37,575 nt of DNA from an uncultured Gammaproteobacteria bacterium. Its GTDB lineage: Bacteria; Pseudomonadota; Gammaproteobacteria; Steroidobacterales; Rariloculaceae. Positions 29,034 to 37,575 of this stretch are shown here, one piece after another (position 1 is the first letter of the stretch; each line of letters opens with the position of its first letter). The translations under genes were made by a program, and so were the position numbers. The DNA lies in NCBI GenBank assembly GCA_913041665.1, contig CAJWKT010000009.1:1-37575 (forward strand), read 5' to 3'. The notes below the pieces were generated by a model. It was not told the DNA's origin and did not search any database. It saw only the letters and a program-made list of their open reading frames with translations.

Positions 29034-30065
29034 GTGAAGCGTATGGAAATGGTCTTGTCAGGAGAAACAGTTTTAACGGGAATTACTACCTCGGGCACTC
29101 CCCATATTGGAAATTATGTGGGAGCGATCAGGCCATCTGTTGCTGCGAGTGAGGCGGTCAAGGCTAAGTTTTTTTTCTTTCTTGCAGACTACCATTCTCT
29201 GATCAAGAGTAGGGATCCAGCACAAATGGCGATATCAACGCTGGAGATTGCATCGAGCTGGTTGGCAGCTGGACTGGATCCAGACCGAGTAGTTTTGTAT
29301 CGCCAGTCGGATATTCCAGAGATCCTAGAGCTGACCTGGCTGCTCACTTGCTTAACATCCAAAGGTTTAATGAATAGAGCGCATGCGTATAAGGCTGCGG
29401 TAGCCGCCAACGAATTATCACGGGGTAAAGATCCAGAAAAAGGCATTACCATGGGGCTTTTTTGTTATCCCATCCTAATGGCGGCTGACATCCTTATGTT
29501 TAATGCCAATAAAATACCCGTAGGCAGCGATCAGAAGCAGCATGTAGAGATGGCGCGAGATATAGCCGGCAGCTTCAATCATCAGTTCGGGCAGACATTT
29601 GTCCTACCCGAACCTTTCATTAGCGACAATGCTTCAATGTTACCGGGTCTAGATGGCCGCAAGATGTCCAAAAGTTACGGGAACACTATTTCTCTTTTTG
29701 CACCGGAGAAAAATTTGCGCAAATCAATTATGAAAATAAAAACTAATTCGCAAGAACCAGGTGAGCCAAAAGATCCAGAGAGTAGTTCGCTATTTTCAAT
29801 ATATTGTGCATTTGCTACTGGATCAGAAACGGAAGCTATGCGACAACGCTATGTTGATGGTATAGGCTGGGGTGAGATGAAGGACTGTGTTTTTCGGTAT
29901 CTCAATGATCACCTGAAGGTAGCCCGTGAGGAATATAATCGCTTGGTTGCAGCTCCGGATTATGTAGAAGATGTTCTTCGTAAAGGCGCAGACAAAGCAC
30001 GCGCGGTCAGTGGTCCGTTTATGGATCAAATTCGCAGCAACGTGGGGCTTAAGGTTCTTGGCTAG
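29034..30065 (+). CDS. trpS: tryptophanyl-tRNA synthetase
   Basis: Class I aminoacyl-tRNA synthetase charging tRNA-Trp. 343 residues (E. coli 334). The HIGH motif is HIGN (24-27) within [17 protein letters not shown] and the second motif is KMSKS (210-214). The TTSGTP wording, [12 protein letters not shown] and [18 protein letters not shown] match the TrpS form I know from Xanthomonadales rather than from Enterobacteria. GTG start at 29034 with GAGGA overlapping the ggt stop; ATG 29043 is an alternative. The 3' end overlaps the uvrA 3' end by 17 bases, so no terminator fits between them. Confidence 0.96.
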   Translation: MKRMEMVLSGETVLTGITTSGTPHIGNYVGAIRPSVAASEAVKAKFFFFLADYHSLIKSRDPAQMAISTLEIASSWLAAGLDPDRVVLYRQSDIPEILELTWLLTCLTSKGLMNRAHAYKAAVAANELSRGKDPEKGITMGLFCYPILMAADILMFNANKIPVGSDQKQHVEMARDIAGSFNHQFGQTFVLPEPFISDNASMLPGLDGRKMSKSYGNTISLFAPEKNLRKSIMKIKTNSQEPGEPKDPESSSLFSIYCAFATGSETEAMRQRYVDGIGWGEMKDCVFRYLNDHLKVAREEYNRLVAAPDYVEDVLRKGADKARAVSGPFMDQIRSNVGLKVLG

Positions 30066-32928
30066 CCTTTAATATTGCGTTGGATTCTAGGATCTGGTCC
30101 GCAGCTAGCATCTTCTTAAGACATTTTCCTGTATGTGATTGGGAATGGGATGCAGTCATCTCCGGGGTTCCTGTCACAATAATCTTTCCACCCCCGTCTC
30201 CACCCTCGGGGCCAAGGTCGATAATCCAGTCAGCGGTTTTAATTACCTCTAGGTTGTGTTCGATGATCACAATGGTATTCCCTTGGTCGCGGAGACGGTA
30301 GAGTACTTCTAGGAGTCGTGCAATATCGTAGAAATGTAGGCCCGTTGTTGGCTCATCTAGTACATATAGGGTTGAGCCAGTACTCCGCTTGGAAAGTTCC
30401 TTCGAAAGTTTTATGCGTTGAGCCTCGCCCCCGGATAATTTGGTCGCATTTTGACCCAACTGAAGATACGAAAGACCGACTGCCATGAGTGTTTCAAGTT
30501 TTCGAGCAATCTGTGGGATGTTACGGAAGAACTCCGCTGCCTCTTCGACAGTGAGCTGAAGGACTTCATAAATGTTTTTGCTTTTATAGCGGATTTCCAA
30601 TGTTTCACGGTTATATCGTTTTCCGCCGCAGAGATCGCACGGGACGTAAATATCTGGTAGGAAATGCATTTCCACCTTTATGACCCCATCTCCTCGGCAG
30701 GTTTCGCATCGACCTCCTTTAACGTTAAAGCTGAATCGACCAGGTTTGTATCCGCGTGAACGCGCTTCTTGCGTAGAGGCGAACAATTCTCTAATGGGCA
30801 TAAAGAGGCCAACATAGGTAGCGGGATTTGATCTCGGTGTGCGACCTATTGGTCTTTGGTTAATATCGATTACGCGATCGATGTGATCTAATCCAGAGGC
30901 GTTCTCAAAGGGCGCGGGTTCAGCTACGTTGTTGTTTAAGTGTTCCGCCATTATCCGATAAAGTGTGTCATTTATGAGTGTGCTTTTTCCAGAGCCTGAT
31001 ACACCAGTCACGCAAGTGATCAGGCCAATCGGGATTTCAACGTTAATTTTTTTGAGATTATTACCACACGCTCCTGTAATGCTTAAAACAGCCTTGGAGT
31101 TAAAGTAGCGTCGTTCGGGTGGCAGAGGAATCTTGCGATTGCCAGTGAGGTATTGGCCTGTTATGGATGCTGGGTTTTTTTTAATGGCGTCTACGGTTCC
31201 TTCTGCGATGATATGGCCTCCGTGGATACCTGCTCCTGGACCTAAATCAATCAAATGGTCTGCCGCAAGTATGGTATCTGTGTCGTGCTCAACAACTAGA
31301 ACAGTGTTACCTAAATCCCGAAGCCCACGGAGCGTTTCTAGCAACCTCTTGTGGTCTCTTTGGTGTAGGCCTATAGATGGCTCATCAAGGATGTACATAA
31401 CCCCAACGAGCCCAGATCCGATCTGGCTTGCAAGTCGGATGCGCTGCGCCTCACCACCAGACAGTGTTTGAGCGCTGCGATCCAAAGTTAAATACTCAAG
31501 TCCTACATTGGCTAGAAATTGGAGACGATTTTGAATTTCTTTGATAATCTTGTCAGCAACCTCTCCGCGCCAGCCAGCTAACTTAAGGTTAGCAAAAAAT
31601 TGTAATGCTTCTGCTATGTTTTTGCCTGTGATTTTTGGTAAAGTATTTTTTTCTATGAAAACGTTGCGCGCGGATTTGTTCAGTCTTTCTCCGTGGCAGT
31701 CGTTGCATGTCTGAATGCTTTGATATTTGCTGAGTTTCTCACGAACTGCGTTGGATTCTGTTTCCTCATACCGTCTTTGCATGTTCGGAATGATTCCTTC
31801 AAACGTATGGCACCATTCGTTTTTTTCTCCGTTCTCTTTTGTATATTGAAAATTTATTTGATCAGTGTTGCTACCATACAAGAGTACGTTTCGTATCTTA
31901 TTGCTCAAGGATTCGAAAGGCATTTCTATATCAAAATCATAGTACGCAGCTAGCGACTGGATTAATTGAAAATAATAGGGGTTGCGCCGATCCCAACCCC
32001 TTATTGCGCCCCCTGCCAGAGAGAGATTGGGGTACCTAACTACCTTGTGAGGGTCGAAAAATTGATGTACTCCAAGTCCACCGCATTTGGAGCATGCACC
32101 AGCAGGGTTATTAAATGAGAAAAATCTGGGTGAAAGCTCAGCTACGCTGTAGCTACAAACGGAGCAGGCAAACTTACTTGAAAAAATTATGGCCTCAGCA
32201 TTTTTAACATCCATATAAATGATCTGAGCCACACCATCACCAATATTCAGTGCGGTCTCAAAAGATTCTGTCAATCTCAATCGATATTCATCTTTAACTC
32301 GAACGCGGTCCACCACCGCCTGAATCTCGTGCTTGCGTTTATAGTCTAATTTAGGAGGGTGGCTCAGATCATGGACAGTGCCATCAATGCGCGCACGCAC
32401 AAAACCTTGGTCCTTGAGATTGTCCAGTATTTTATTATGCTCACCTTTTCGCCCAGTAACCATAGGGGCTAACAGCATCACACGGGCATTTTTCTCCAGT
32501 GTAAGTACCCGATCAACCATCTGTGAAATACTTTGAGCATTCAGTGGGATCTGGTGAACAGGACAATAGGGAGTTCCGGCACGAGCAAATAGCAAGCGTA
32601 GATAGTCATAAATCTCTGTGACTGTGCCAATTGTTGAGCGAGGGCTGTGAGAAATAGACCGTTGTTCGATCGAGATGGCTGGTGAGAGACCCTCAATATG
32701 ATCCACATCTGGTTTTTCCATAATGGAGAGGAATTGGCGTGCGTAGGAGGACAGAGACTCAACATAACGTCGTTGGCCCTCAGCATAGATTGTGTCAAAT
32801 GCGAGTGATGATTTTCCTGAGCCTGAAAGTCCCGTTAGCACAGTAAGGCGATTCCTGGGCAAATCCAGGTCAATATTTTTCAAGTTATGGGTACGTGCGC
32901 CCCTGATCTGAATGTGATTAAGTGACAT
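30049..32928 (-). CDS. uvrA: UvrABC excinuclease subunit A
   Basis: Damage-recognition ATPase of nucleotide excision repair. 959 residues (E. coli 940). Two ABC ATPase modules: Walker A GLSGSGKS (33-40) and GVSGSGKS (642-649), signatures LSGGE at 489-493 and 831-835. Zinc modules are visible as the CSVC and CSKC pairs around [12 protein letters not shown] and the later CETC and CDLC pairs. The C-terminal tail is about 20 residues longer than in E. coli and overlaps trpS. Divergent from ssb, as in E. coli, but without a recognisable LexA box. Confidence 0.98.
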   Translation of the reverse strand: MSLNHIQIRGARTHNLKNIDLDLPRNRLTVLTGLSGSGKSSLAFDTIYAEGQRRYVESLSSYARQFLSIMEKPDVDHIEGLSPAISIEQRSISHSPRSTIGTVTEIYDYLRLLFARAGTPYCPVHQIPLNAQSISQMVDRVLTLEKNARVMLLAPMVTGRKGEHNKILDNLKDQGFVRARIDGTVHDLSHPPKLDYKRKHEIQAVVDRVRVKDEYRLRLTESFETALNIGDGVAQIIYMDVKNAEAIIFSSKFACSVCSYSVAELSPRFFSFNNPAGACSKCGGLGVHQFFDPHKVVRYPNLSLAGGAIRGWDRRNPYYFQLIQSLAAYYDFDIEMPFESLSNKIRNVLLYGSNTDQINFQYTKENGEKNEWCHTFEGIIPNMQRRYEETESNAVREKLSKYQSIQTCNDCHGERLNKSARNVFIEKNTLPKITGKNIAEALQFFANLKLAGWRGEVADKIIKEIQNRLQFLANVGLEYLTLDRSAQTLSGGEAQRIRLASQIGSGLVGVMYILDEPSIGLHQRDHKRLLETLRGLRDLGNTVLVVEHDTDTILAADHLIDLGPGAGIHGGHIIAEGTVDAIKKNPASITGQYLTGNRKIPLPPERRYFNSKAVLSITGACGNNLKKINVEIPIGLITCVTGVSGSGKSTLINDTLYRIMAEHLNNNVAEPAPFENASGLDHIDRVIDINQRPIGRTPRSNPATYVGLFMPIRELFASTQEARSRGYKPGRFSFNVKGGRCETCRGDGVIKVEMHFLPDIYVPCDLCGGKRYNRETLEIRYKSKNIYEVLQLTVEEAAEFFRNIPQIARKLETLMAVGLSYLQLGQNATKLSGGEAQRIKLSKELSKRSTGSTLYVLDEPTTGLHFYDIARLLEVLYRLRDQGNTIVIIEHNLEVIKTADWIIDLGPEGGDGGGKIIVTGTPEMTASHSQSHTGKCLKKMLAADQILESNAILKASQEP

Positions 32929-33191
32929 GATCGAGAAAATAAATCAAACGTCCAACTATACGATGCTTTGATTTCGCAGTGCAAAAAATTATCAGAATGA
33001 ATAACATTTTCACCTACTCCCACAAGGAATTGAATACTCGGCTTCATCGTTAGCTTATTTGAGGAAAGCACAAGCGTTTCACATAGGATACTGAAGAGTC
33101 AGGTGTTTTTGCTTAAGGGTCAGCGTACAATACATGAATTGGGATGGGGCTTGGTATTTAGCCCCGAGGTTTGATGAGGAGGAGTTTTTCC
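32929..33191. promoter_or_regulatory. uvrA-ssb divergent intergenic region
   Basis: This 263-base gap is the longest in the window. It holds the uvrA promoter candidate, a possible ssb -10 box TACAAT at 33126-33131 (no good -35), and a hairpin in the ssb leader pairing GGGGCT (33146-33151) with AGCCCC (33160-33165). The ssb ribosome site GAGGAGGAG is at 33176-33184. The only CTG on the plus strand between 32929 and 33120 is at about 33091 and is not followed by CAG at the LexA distance. Confidence 0.5.
32955..32984 (-). promoter_or_regulatory. possible promoter of uvrA
   Basis: On the minus strand, TTGCAC (32984-32979) and TATAGT (32960-32955) are separated by 18 bases, giving a leader of about 20 bases before the uvrA start. 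The -10 is good and the -35 matches only in TTG. No CTG-N10-CAG operator overlaps it. Confidence 0.4.
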
Positions 33192-33674
33192 ATGGCATCG
33201 AGGGGCGTTAACAAAGTCGTACTTATTGGAAATTTGGGTGCGGATCCAGAAACTCGATATATGCCAAGCGGGGATGCGGTAACAAACATTCGAATAGCCA
33301 CGAGTGAGTCTTGGAAGGACAAGGATAGTGGAGAGCAGAAGGAACGAACGGAATGGCACCGGGTTGCCTTGTTTAGGAGGTTGGCGGAGGTTGCAGCTGA
33401 GTACTTGAGAAAAGGCTCCCAAGTTTACATTGAAGGTCGGATTCGGACCCGGAAATGGCAAGATCGCGATGGAAATGATCGTTATACAACAGAGATCGTT
33501 GCCAACGAAATGCAAATGCTTGGTGGACGATCAGAAAGTGGGGGGGCTAATCGCTCAGCGGATAGCTCAACAAAGGAGGCGGCCGTAACAAATGAGCCGG
33601 CCGCAACAAATGAGCCAGCCGCAACAAATGAGCCAGCTCCGGCTGTCGATTTCGACGACGATATTCCATTTTAG
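33192..33674 (+). CDS. ssb: single-stranded DNA-binding protein
   Basis: Homotetrameric protein that coats single-stranded DNA in replication and repair. I place the start at the ATG at 33192, seven bases after GAGGAGGAG, giving 160 residues from [16 protein letters not shown]; an in-frame ATG at 33171 lies upstream of that ribosome site. The OB fold runs to about residue 110, with [14 protein letters not shown] in the middle. The acidic tip DFDDDIPF, which recruits partner proteins, is intact. The short linker contains three copies of an 18-base repeat (33588-33641) encoding [12 protein letters not shown] and TNEPAP, and a run of seven G at 33540-33546. Confidence 0.97.
   Translation: MASRGVNKVVLIGNLGADPETRYMPSGDAVTNIRIATSESWKDKDSGEQKERTEWHRVALFRRLAEVAAEYLRKGSQVYIEGRIRTRKWQDRDGNDRYTTEIVANEMQMLGGRSESGGANRSADSSTKEAAVTNEPAATNEPAATNEPAPAVDFDDDIPF
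33588..33641 (+). repeat. three tandem 18-base repeats in ssb
   Basis: Units at 33588-33605, 33606-33623 and 33624-33641 share ACAAATGAGCC as a core, followed by GGCCGCA, AGCCGCA and AGCTCCG. They encode the TNEPA repeats of the SSB linker. The near identity at synonymous positions between the first two units suggests recent duplication. Confidence 0.9.
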
Positions 33675-33759
33675 TTTACCTAAGATTTTGTCCTACAAGG
33701 CTGGTTCTGCCCAGGGTGGGTTGTCTTTTCATTTTTTATAAAATACTAAAAAAATAATA

Positions 33760-35100
33760 ATGGACCGATTATTCATCAAAACCTTTGGTTGTCAGATGAA
33801 TGAGTATGATTCGGAAAAAATGGCCGATGTGCTCAAAGAAGCCTTTGGCACGAGCAAAACAGAGCACCCACAGGATGCGGACATTCTTCTACTGAATACC
33901 TGCTCCGTCCGAGAAAAGGCTCAGGAAAAAGTTTTTTCCCTACTTGGAAGGTGGCGAGCTTACAAGGCTCAAAAACCAAATACAATTATCGGTGTAGGCG
34001 GTTGTGTTGCCAGCCAGGAGGGTGAGGCAATTTTTCGTAGGGCGCCCTATGTGGATTTAGTTTTTGGCCCACAGACGCTGCACAGGCTTCCGGAAATGAT
34101 TGCTAGCGTTCGCTCGGGACAGCCTCGCGTGTTGGATATAAGTTTTCCCAAAATAGAAAAATTTGATCGTCTGCCGGCCCCTCAATTTTCTGCTGCTTCG
34201 TCTTTCGTGTCCATTATGGAAGGTTGTAGCAAGTACTGCACATTTTGTGTTGTACCGTATACCCGCGGCGAAGAAACTAGTCGTCCGCTGGGAGACGTCA
34301 TGGAAGAAATTAAGCAGCTTGCGGACCTAGGTGCAAGCGAGATTACACTTCTCGGGCAGAATGTGAATGCTTACAGAGGGCGTGGTGCTGCTGGCGAAAT
34401 ATCGGATTTGGCGGTTCTAATCCGGCGAGTAGCAGAGATTGAGGAGATCCAGAGAATTCGTTTTACTACATCTCATCCAGTTGAGTTTAGCGATTCCCTG
34501 ATAGAGGCCTATGCTGATGTACCGAAGCTAGTCAATTTTTTGCACCTTCCTGTTCAGAGTGGATCGGATCGCATCCTCAGGCGAATGAAGCGTGGCTATA
34601 CTGCCGCACAGTACATGCAGAAAATAAATAAACTCCGCAGTATTAGGCCTGGCATATCGGTATCCTCTGATTTTATTGTTGGGTTTCCCGGTGAGGAGGA
34701 GGAAGATTTTCGAGCAACTATGGAGCTTATTCGAAAGGTTGGATTTGATCAGTCTTTTAGTTTTATCTACAGCGGGAGGCCGGGGACGCCAGCGACGAGT
34801 ATGGAGGACCCCACCCCACGCACAGTTAAACAAGCCTGGCTGGCGGAGCTTCAAGCGCTGGTGAATAGGCAGGCGCAGGCCATTAGTTATCGGATGATCG
34901 GCTCAGTTCAGCGTGTTTTAGTGGAAAAACTTTCAAAGCGCTCACCGAACGAACTCGCTGGCCGTACCGAGAACAATAGATGGGTGAATTTTTTTGGTGA
35001 TCCAACTTTAATTGGTCAATTTATAGATATTATCATTACGGATGCGCTACCTAATAGCCTGAGAGGCCGCATCCACGCGGGCCATAAGTTTGTTGCATAA
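33760..35100 (+). CDS. miaB: tRNA-2-methylthio-N6-isopentenyladenosine synthase
   Basis: Radical SAM methylthiotransferase that modifies A37 of tRNAs reading codons that begin with U. 446 residues (E. coli 474, the difference being at the C-terminus). The N-terminal MTTase domain has cluster cysteines C11, C48 and C82; the radical SAM motif has C156, C160 and C163 in [14 protein letters not shown] domain follows, with [20 protein letters not shown] and [12 protein letters not shown] confirm MiaB rather than RimO. Preceded by a T-rich spacer with TTGTCT (33721) as a possible weak -35. The stop overlaps the next start. Confidence 0.97.
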   Translation: MDRLFIKTFGCQMNEYDSEKMADVLKEAFGTSKTEHPQDADILLLNTCSVREKAQEKVFSLLGRWRAYKAQKPNTIIGVGGCVASQEGEAIFRRAPYVDLVFGPQTLHRLPEMIASVRSGQPRVLDISFPKIEKFDRLPAPQFSAASSFVSIMEGCSKYCTFCVVPYTRGEETSRPLGDVMEEIKQLADLGASEITLLGQNVNAYRGRGAAGEISDLAVLIRRVAEIEEIQRIRFTTSHPVEFSDSLIEAYADVPKLVNFLHLPVQSGSDRILRRMKRGYTAAQYMQKINKLRSIRPGISVSSDFIVGFPGEEEEDFRATMELIRKVGFDQSFSFIYSGRPGTPATSMEDPTPRTVKQAWLAELQALVNRQAQAISYRMIGSVQRVLVEKLSKRSPNELAGRTENNRWVNFFGDPTLIGQFIDIIITDALPNSLRGRIHAGHKFVA

Positions 35101-36091
35101 AGTTTCGGAGCCCTCTTTCATTCGTTTAGAGCTAGTTTTAGAGCCTAATGATCATCAGCGCATGGCCAATCTTTCTGGTCACCTTGATGAACATTTACGT
35201 CAGATCGAGAAAGGCCTTAACATTAAAATAAAGAATCGTGGCAACCGGTTTCAGCTCAAGGGGTCGGAGGATTCTGCAGAAGTAGGGCGCCAGGTTTTAA
35301 AAGATCTATTCGTAATGACCAAGAAAGCAACCATAGATCCCGAGCGGGTACACATGTCTTTGCAAGAACATTCAAGACCTGAAGGAAAGCCTGAAGAAAA
35401 AGACGAAATTATTAAGACTCGAAGAAAGGGTATCCGCGCCAGAGGAACAAACCAGATGGCCTACGTGCGTTCCATCAGAGCTGAGGATCTTACGTTTGGT
35501 ATAGGTCCTGCCGGCACTGGTAAGACTTATTTGGCGGTAGCGGCCGGCGTTGAAGCTTTAGAGACTGATCAAGTCCGCAGAATTGTCTTAGTTCGGCCGG
35601 CTGTAGAAGCTGGTGAGCGACTCGGATTTCTTCCCGGTGACATGTCTCAGAAGGTTGATCCGTATCTGAGGCCCATGTATGACGCACTCTACGAGATGAT
35701 AGGTTTCGAACAGGTTAGTCGACTTATTGAGCGGAATATAATCGAGGTAGCGCCGCTAGCCTTCATGCGCGGTCGGACACTGAACGAGTGCTTTATCATA
35801 TTGGATGAAGCTCAGAATACTACCGCCGAACAAATGAAAATGTTTTTGACCCGGATCGGCTTTGGTTCTCGCACAGTAGTTACTGGAGATGTGACTCAGA
35901 CCGACCTACCAAAAGGCCGTGAGTCGGGACTTAGACACGTAACCCGTGTGCTCAGGTGTTTGTCGGGGGTCGCCTTCATTCATTTCGGGCCAAGGGATGT
36001 TGTTCGTCATTCATTAGTTCAGCGGATAGTTGAGGCTTATGCCCAAGAGGAAGAGGAGGAGGAAGAGGAAGATCGCAGGGGGACTGGATGA
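35090..36091 (+). CDS. ybeZ: PhoH-like ATPase YbeZ
   Basis: Cytoplasmic P-loop ATPase of the PhoH family that works with YbeY in RNA and ribosome metabolism. 333 residues. Walker A is GPAGTGKT (139-146) and Walker B is FIILDEAQN (D239, E240). An N-terminal PhoH-associated domain precedes it ([18 protein letters not shown]). The only start that keeps the first beta strand is the TTG at 35090, which overlaps the miaB end by 11 bases and lacks a ribosome site; ATG 35162 would truncate the domain. The protein ends in a run of eight Glu and an Asp. Its stop overlaps ybeY in an ATGA arrangement. Confidence 0.93.
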   Translation: MLHKVSEPSFIRLELVLEPNDHQRMANLSGHLDEHLRQIEKGLNIKIKNRGNRFQLKGSEDSAEVGRQVLKDLFVMTKKATIDPERVHMSLQEHSRPEGKPEEKDEIIKTRRKGIRARGTNQMAYVRSIRAEDLTFGIGPAGTGKTYLAVAAGVEALETDQVRRIVLVRPAVEAGERLGFLPGDMSQKVDPYLRPMYDALYEMIGFEQVSRLIERNIIEVAPLAFMRGRTLNECFIILDEAQNTTAEQMKMFLTRIGFGSRTVVTGDVTQTDLPKGRESGLRHVTRVLRCLSGVAFIHFGPRDVVRHSLVQRIVEAYAQEEEEEEEEDRRGTG

Positions 36092-36558
36092 TAAATTCTG
36101 GTTTAGCAGTTGATGTACAGGATGCGTCGGGCAGTCAATCAGTACCTGAGCCTAGGCGCATAAAAAACTGGGTAATCCATGCCTTATCAAGGGAGGTTCT
36201 AGGAGAAATTACTGTGCGTGTTGTTGCCGAAGCTGAAGGTAGTCATCTGAATGAAGTTTATCGTCATGGTGTGGGCCCAACGAACGTGCTGGCCTTTCCG
36301 ACTGAGATCGTCACTCTTGACTTGGTGGCGGATGTACTCCCCCTGGGAGATATAGTGGTCTGTGCGCCAGTGATAGAACGAGAAGCCGATCTTCAAGGAA
36401 TTGAATTAGATGCCCACTGGGCACATATGGTGATTCACGGTGTTCTTCACTTGATGGGCTTCGATCATCAAACATCGAAAGATGCGGTGATTATGGAGGC
36501 TCGAGAAAAAGAGCTTCTGGAGGGGCTTGGTTTCAAGAATTTGTTTTATGAGACTTAA
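36088..36558 (+). CDS. ybeY: endoribonuclease YbeY
   Basis: Zinc endoribonuclease needed for 16S rRNA 3'-end maturation and ribosome quality control. 156 residues, the family size. The metal motif HGVLHLMGFDH gives H117, H121 and H127. The upstream block GPTNVLAFPTE and the strand LGDIVVCAPVIEREA are typical. Starts inside the ybeZ stop (ATGA), so the two are translationally coupled, consistent with the joint function of the products. Confidence 0.96.
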   Translation: MINSGLAVDVQDASGSQSVPEPRRIKNWVIHALSREVLGEITVRVVAEAEGSHLNEVYRHGVGPTNVLAFPTEIVTLDLVADVLPLGDIVVCAPVIEREADLQGIELDAHWAHMVIHGVLHLMGFDHQTSKDAVIMEAREKELLEGLGFKNLFYET

Positions 36559-36619
36559 GTGTTTTTTTTGCATGGAGCGCGTTGGGGTTGCAAGATGTGC
36601 CCTCAGGTGTAGTTCTTAA

Positions 36620-37489
36620 ATGTCAGAAGATAAACCTTCCATCGACAAGGACACTGGCGGTAAATTTAGCTGGTGGGCTCGGTTATTCCAAGACCGCGTA
36701 CACGAAGCCAAGGGCAGAGAGGAAGTTATTGATTTCCTAGCAGAGTGTTGCCGTAGGAATTTATTAGCTGGTGATGAGCATGCAATGCTCCAAGGTGTTT
36801 TGGAAGTTTCTGAGACCCACGTGCGAGACATCATGGTGCCTCGTTCTCACATGGTCGTATTGGACCAGGAGGATTCACCGGACACTTTGCTTGAAATAAT
36901 CGTTGATTCTGGTCACTCCCGCTTTCCGGTAATAGGTGAAGATAGGGATGAAGTGGTGGGAATACTGCTTGCCAAGGATCTCCTGCATTATTTTAAGGAA
37001 TACGGTAGTGAGAAGCAGTTTGATATTCACACAATGCTTCGCCCACCAGTTTTCATTCCAGAGAGCAAGCGTCTCAACATGCTTCTGACAGAATTTCGAG
37101 AAAGCCAAAACCATATGGCCATCGTAGTAGATGAGTACGGTGGAGTAGCAGGCCTAGCAACTATCGAGGATGTTTTGGAGCAAATTGTTGGCGACATAGA
37201 TGACGAACATGACGCAGAGGAACTTGAGTACATCCAAGATCAGAAAAATGGGAGCTTCCTAGTCCTTGCATTGACAAGAATCGAGGATTTTAATGAATTC
37301 TTCGACGTTAGTATGAGTGATGAAGAATATGACACCATCGGTGGTTTAATCATGCACGAACTGGGTCGTTTACCGCGCCGAGGGGAGATATTGGAGTTTG
37401 AAAAGTTCCAATTCAAGACGTTGCGAGCTGACCGGAGGCGCATCCACAGCGTGGAAGTATCACCTCGTCAAGACAATTCTTCACAATAA
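36620..37489 (+). CDS. corC: CorC/YbeX CBS-domain protein
   Basis: 289 residues (E. coli CorC 292). A short N-terminal segment with SWWARLF leads to two CBS domains (about 70-190; VRDIMVPRSHMVVLD and VVDEYGGVAGLATIEDVLEQIVGDI) and a C-terminal CorC_HlyC domain ending in RRIHSVEV. CorC was linked to magnesium and cobalt efflux and YbeX more recently to ribosome metabolism; location after ybeZ-ybeY supports the latter. No transmembrane segment. Start ATG 36620 with AGGTG about ten bases upstream. Confidence 0.95.
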   Translation: MSEDKPSIDKDTGGKFSWWARLFQDRVHEAKGREEVIDFLAECCRRNLLAGDEHAMLQGVLEVSETHVRDIMVPRSHMVVLDQEDSPDTLLEIIVDSGHSRFPVIGEDRDEVVGILLAKDLLHYFKEYGSEKQFDIHTMLRPPVFIPESKRLNMLLTEFRESQNHMAIVVDEYGGVAGLATIEDVLEQIVGDIDDEHDAEELEYIQDQKNGSFLVLALTRIEDFNEFFDVSMSDEEYDTIGGLIMHELGRLPRRGEILEFEKFQFKTLRADRRRIHSVEVSPRQDNSSQ

Positions 37490-37519
37490 TCTTTTTGTAG
37501 GCAGGCCATAGAATTGACC

Positions 37520-37575
37520 ATGGTAAGCCTTGATCATTGGAAGCTATTTGCTGTATTAGTGGCTGGTGCTATCTT
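37520..37575 (+). CDS. lnt: probable apolipoprotein N-acyltransferase, start only
   Basis: An open frame from the ATG at 37520 runs off the right edge and encodes MVSLDHWKLFAVLVAGAI, a short polar start leading into a hydrophobic helix. In E. coli and many Gammaproteobacteria lnt follows corC directly, and Lnt begins with a membrane helix. A TTG at 37514, better spaced from AGGCAGG at 37500-37506, is an alternative start. The call rests on position more than sequence. Confidence 0.5.
   Translation, partial: MVSLDHWKLFAVLVAGAI

Noticed and set aside
33675-33759. Intrinsic terminator after ssb
   Set aside because: CTGG and CCAG near 33701-33714 form only four pairs and the T-rich stretch starts several bases later; too weak to call.
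36559-36619. Terminator after ybeY at the T run near 36562
   Set aside because: The preceding ACTTAAGT is a palindrome without a loop, so it cannot form a terminator hairpin.

Overview
The window is about 37.6 kb of a gammaproteobacterial chromosome, almost entirely housekeeping genes. The gene order rpoB-rpoC-rpsL-rpsG-fusA-tuf, then S10, spc and alpha ribosomal blocks, an uvrA/ssb divergent pair and a miaB-ybeZ-ybeY-corC-lnt cluster matches Gammaproteobacteria. The proteins are clearly homologous to but distinct from Escherichia or Pseudomonas, and EF-Tu and TrpS resemble those of deeper-branching members (Coxiella-like EF-Tu wording, Xanthomonadales-like TrpS wording, both from memory). 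Genus cannot be named from the sequence alone. GC content looks moderate by eye; it was not computed. No tRNA, rRNA, insertion sequence, phage gene or CRISPR array was seen, and no gene-free stretch exceeds 300 bases.

Region 1 (1-24508, all + strand) is the transcription and translation block: the 3' half of rpoB, rpoC, then a strong sigma70 promoter (6455-6484) driving rpsL-rpsG-fusA-tuf, then rpsJ, a 241-base structured gap, rplC-rplD-rplW-rplB-rpsS-rplV-rpsC-rplP-rpmC-rpsQ, rplN-rplX-rplE-rpsN-rpsH-rplF-rplR-rpsE-rpmD-rplO-secY-rpmJ and rpsM-rpsK-rpsD-rpoA-rplQ. Genes are packed with gaps of mostly 1-30 bases and use GTG or TTG starts several times. Protein content and order are canonical; the regulatory spaces are not. 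The rpsL-rpsG gap that holds the S7 operator in E. coli is only 12 bases, while the rpsJ-rplC gap is long and carries an attenuator-like hairpin with a T run.

Region 2 (24597-30065) is the less conserved part. A minus-strand set (M24 Xaa-Pro dipeptidase, small membrane methyltransferase of the ICMT/PEMT type, and a small protein-kinase-fold protein) faces away from a plus-strand pair made of a cytoplasmic gamma-glutamyltransferase-like hydrolase and trpS. The two sets appear to fire from divergent promoters at 27273-27369.

Region 3 (30049-37575) is uvrA on the minus strand, overlapping the trpS 3' end by 17 bases, divergent from ssb, followed by miaB, ybeZ (PhoH-like), ybeY, corC and the first codons of a probable lnt. 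These link DNA repair, tRNA modification, rRNA maturation and envelope lipoprotein maturation.

I did not find a wholly new multi-gene system. The best candidates for something undescribed are regulatory: the rpsJ-rplC leader and the rpsL leader with its in-frame upstream start, plus the methyltransferase-kinase pair downstream of pepQ.
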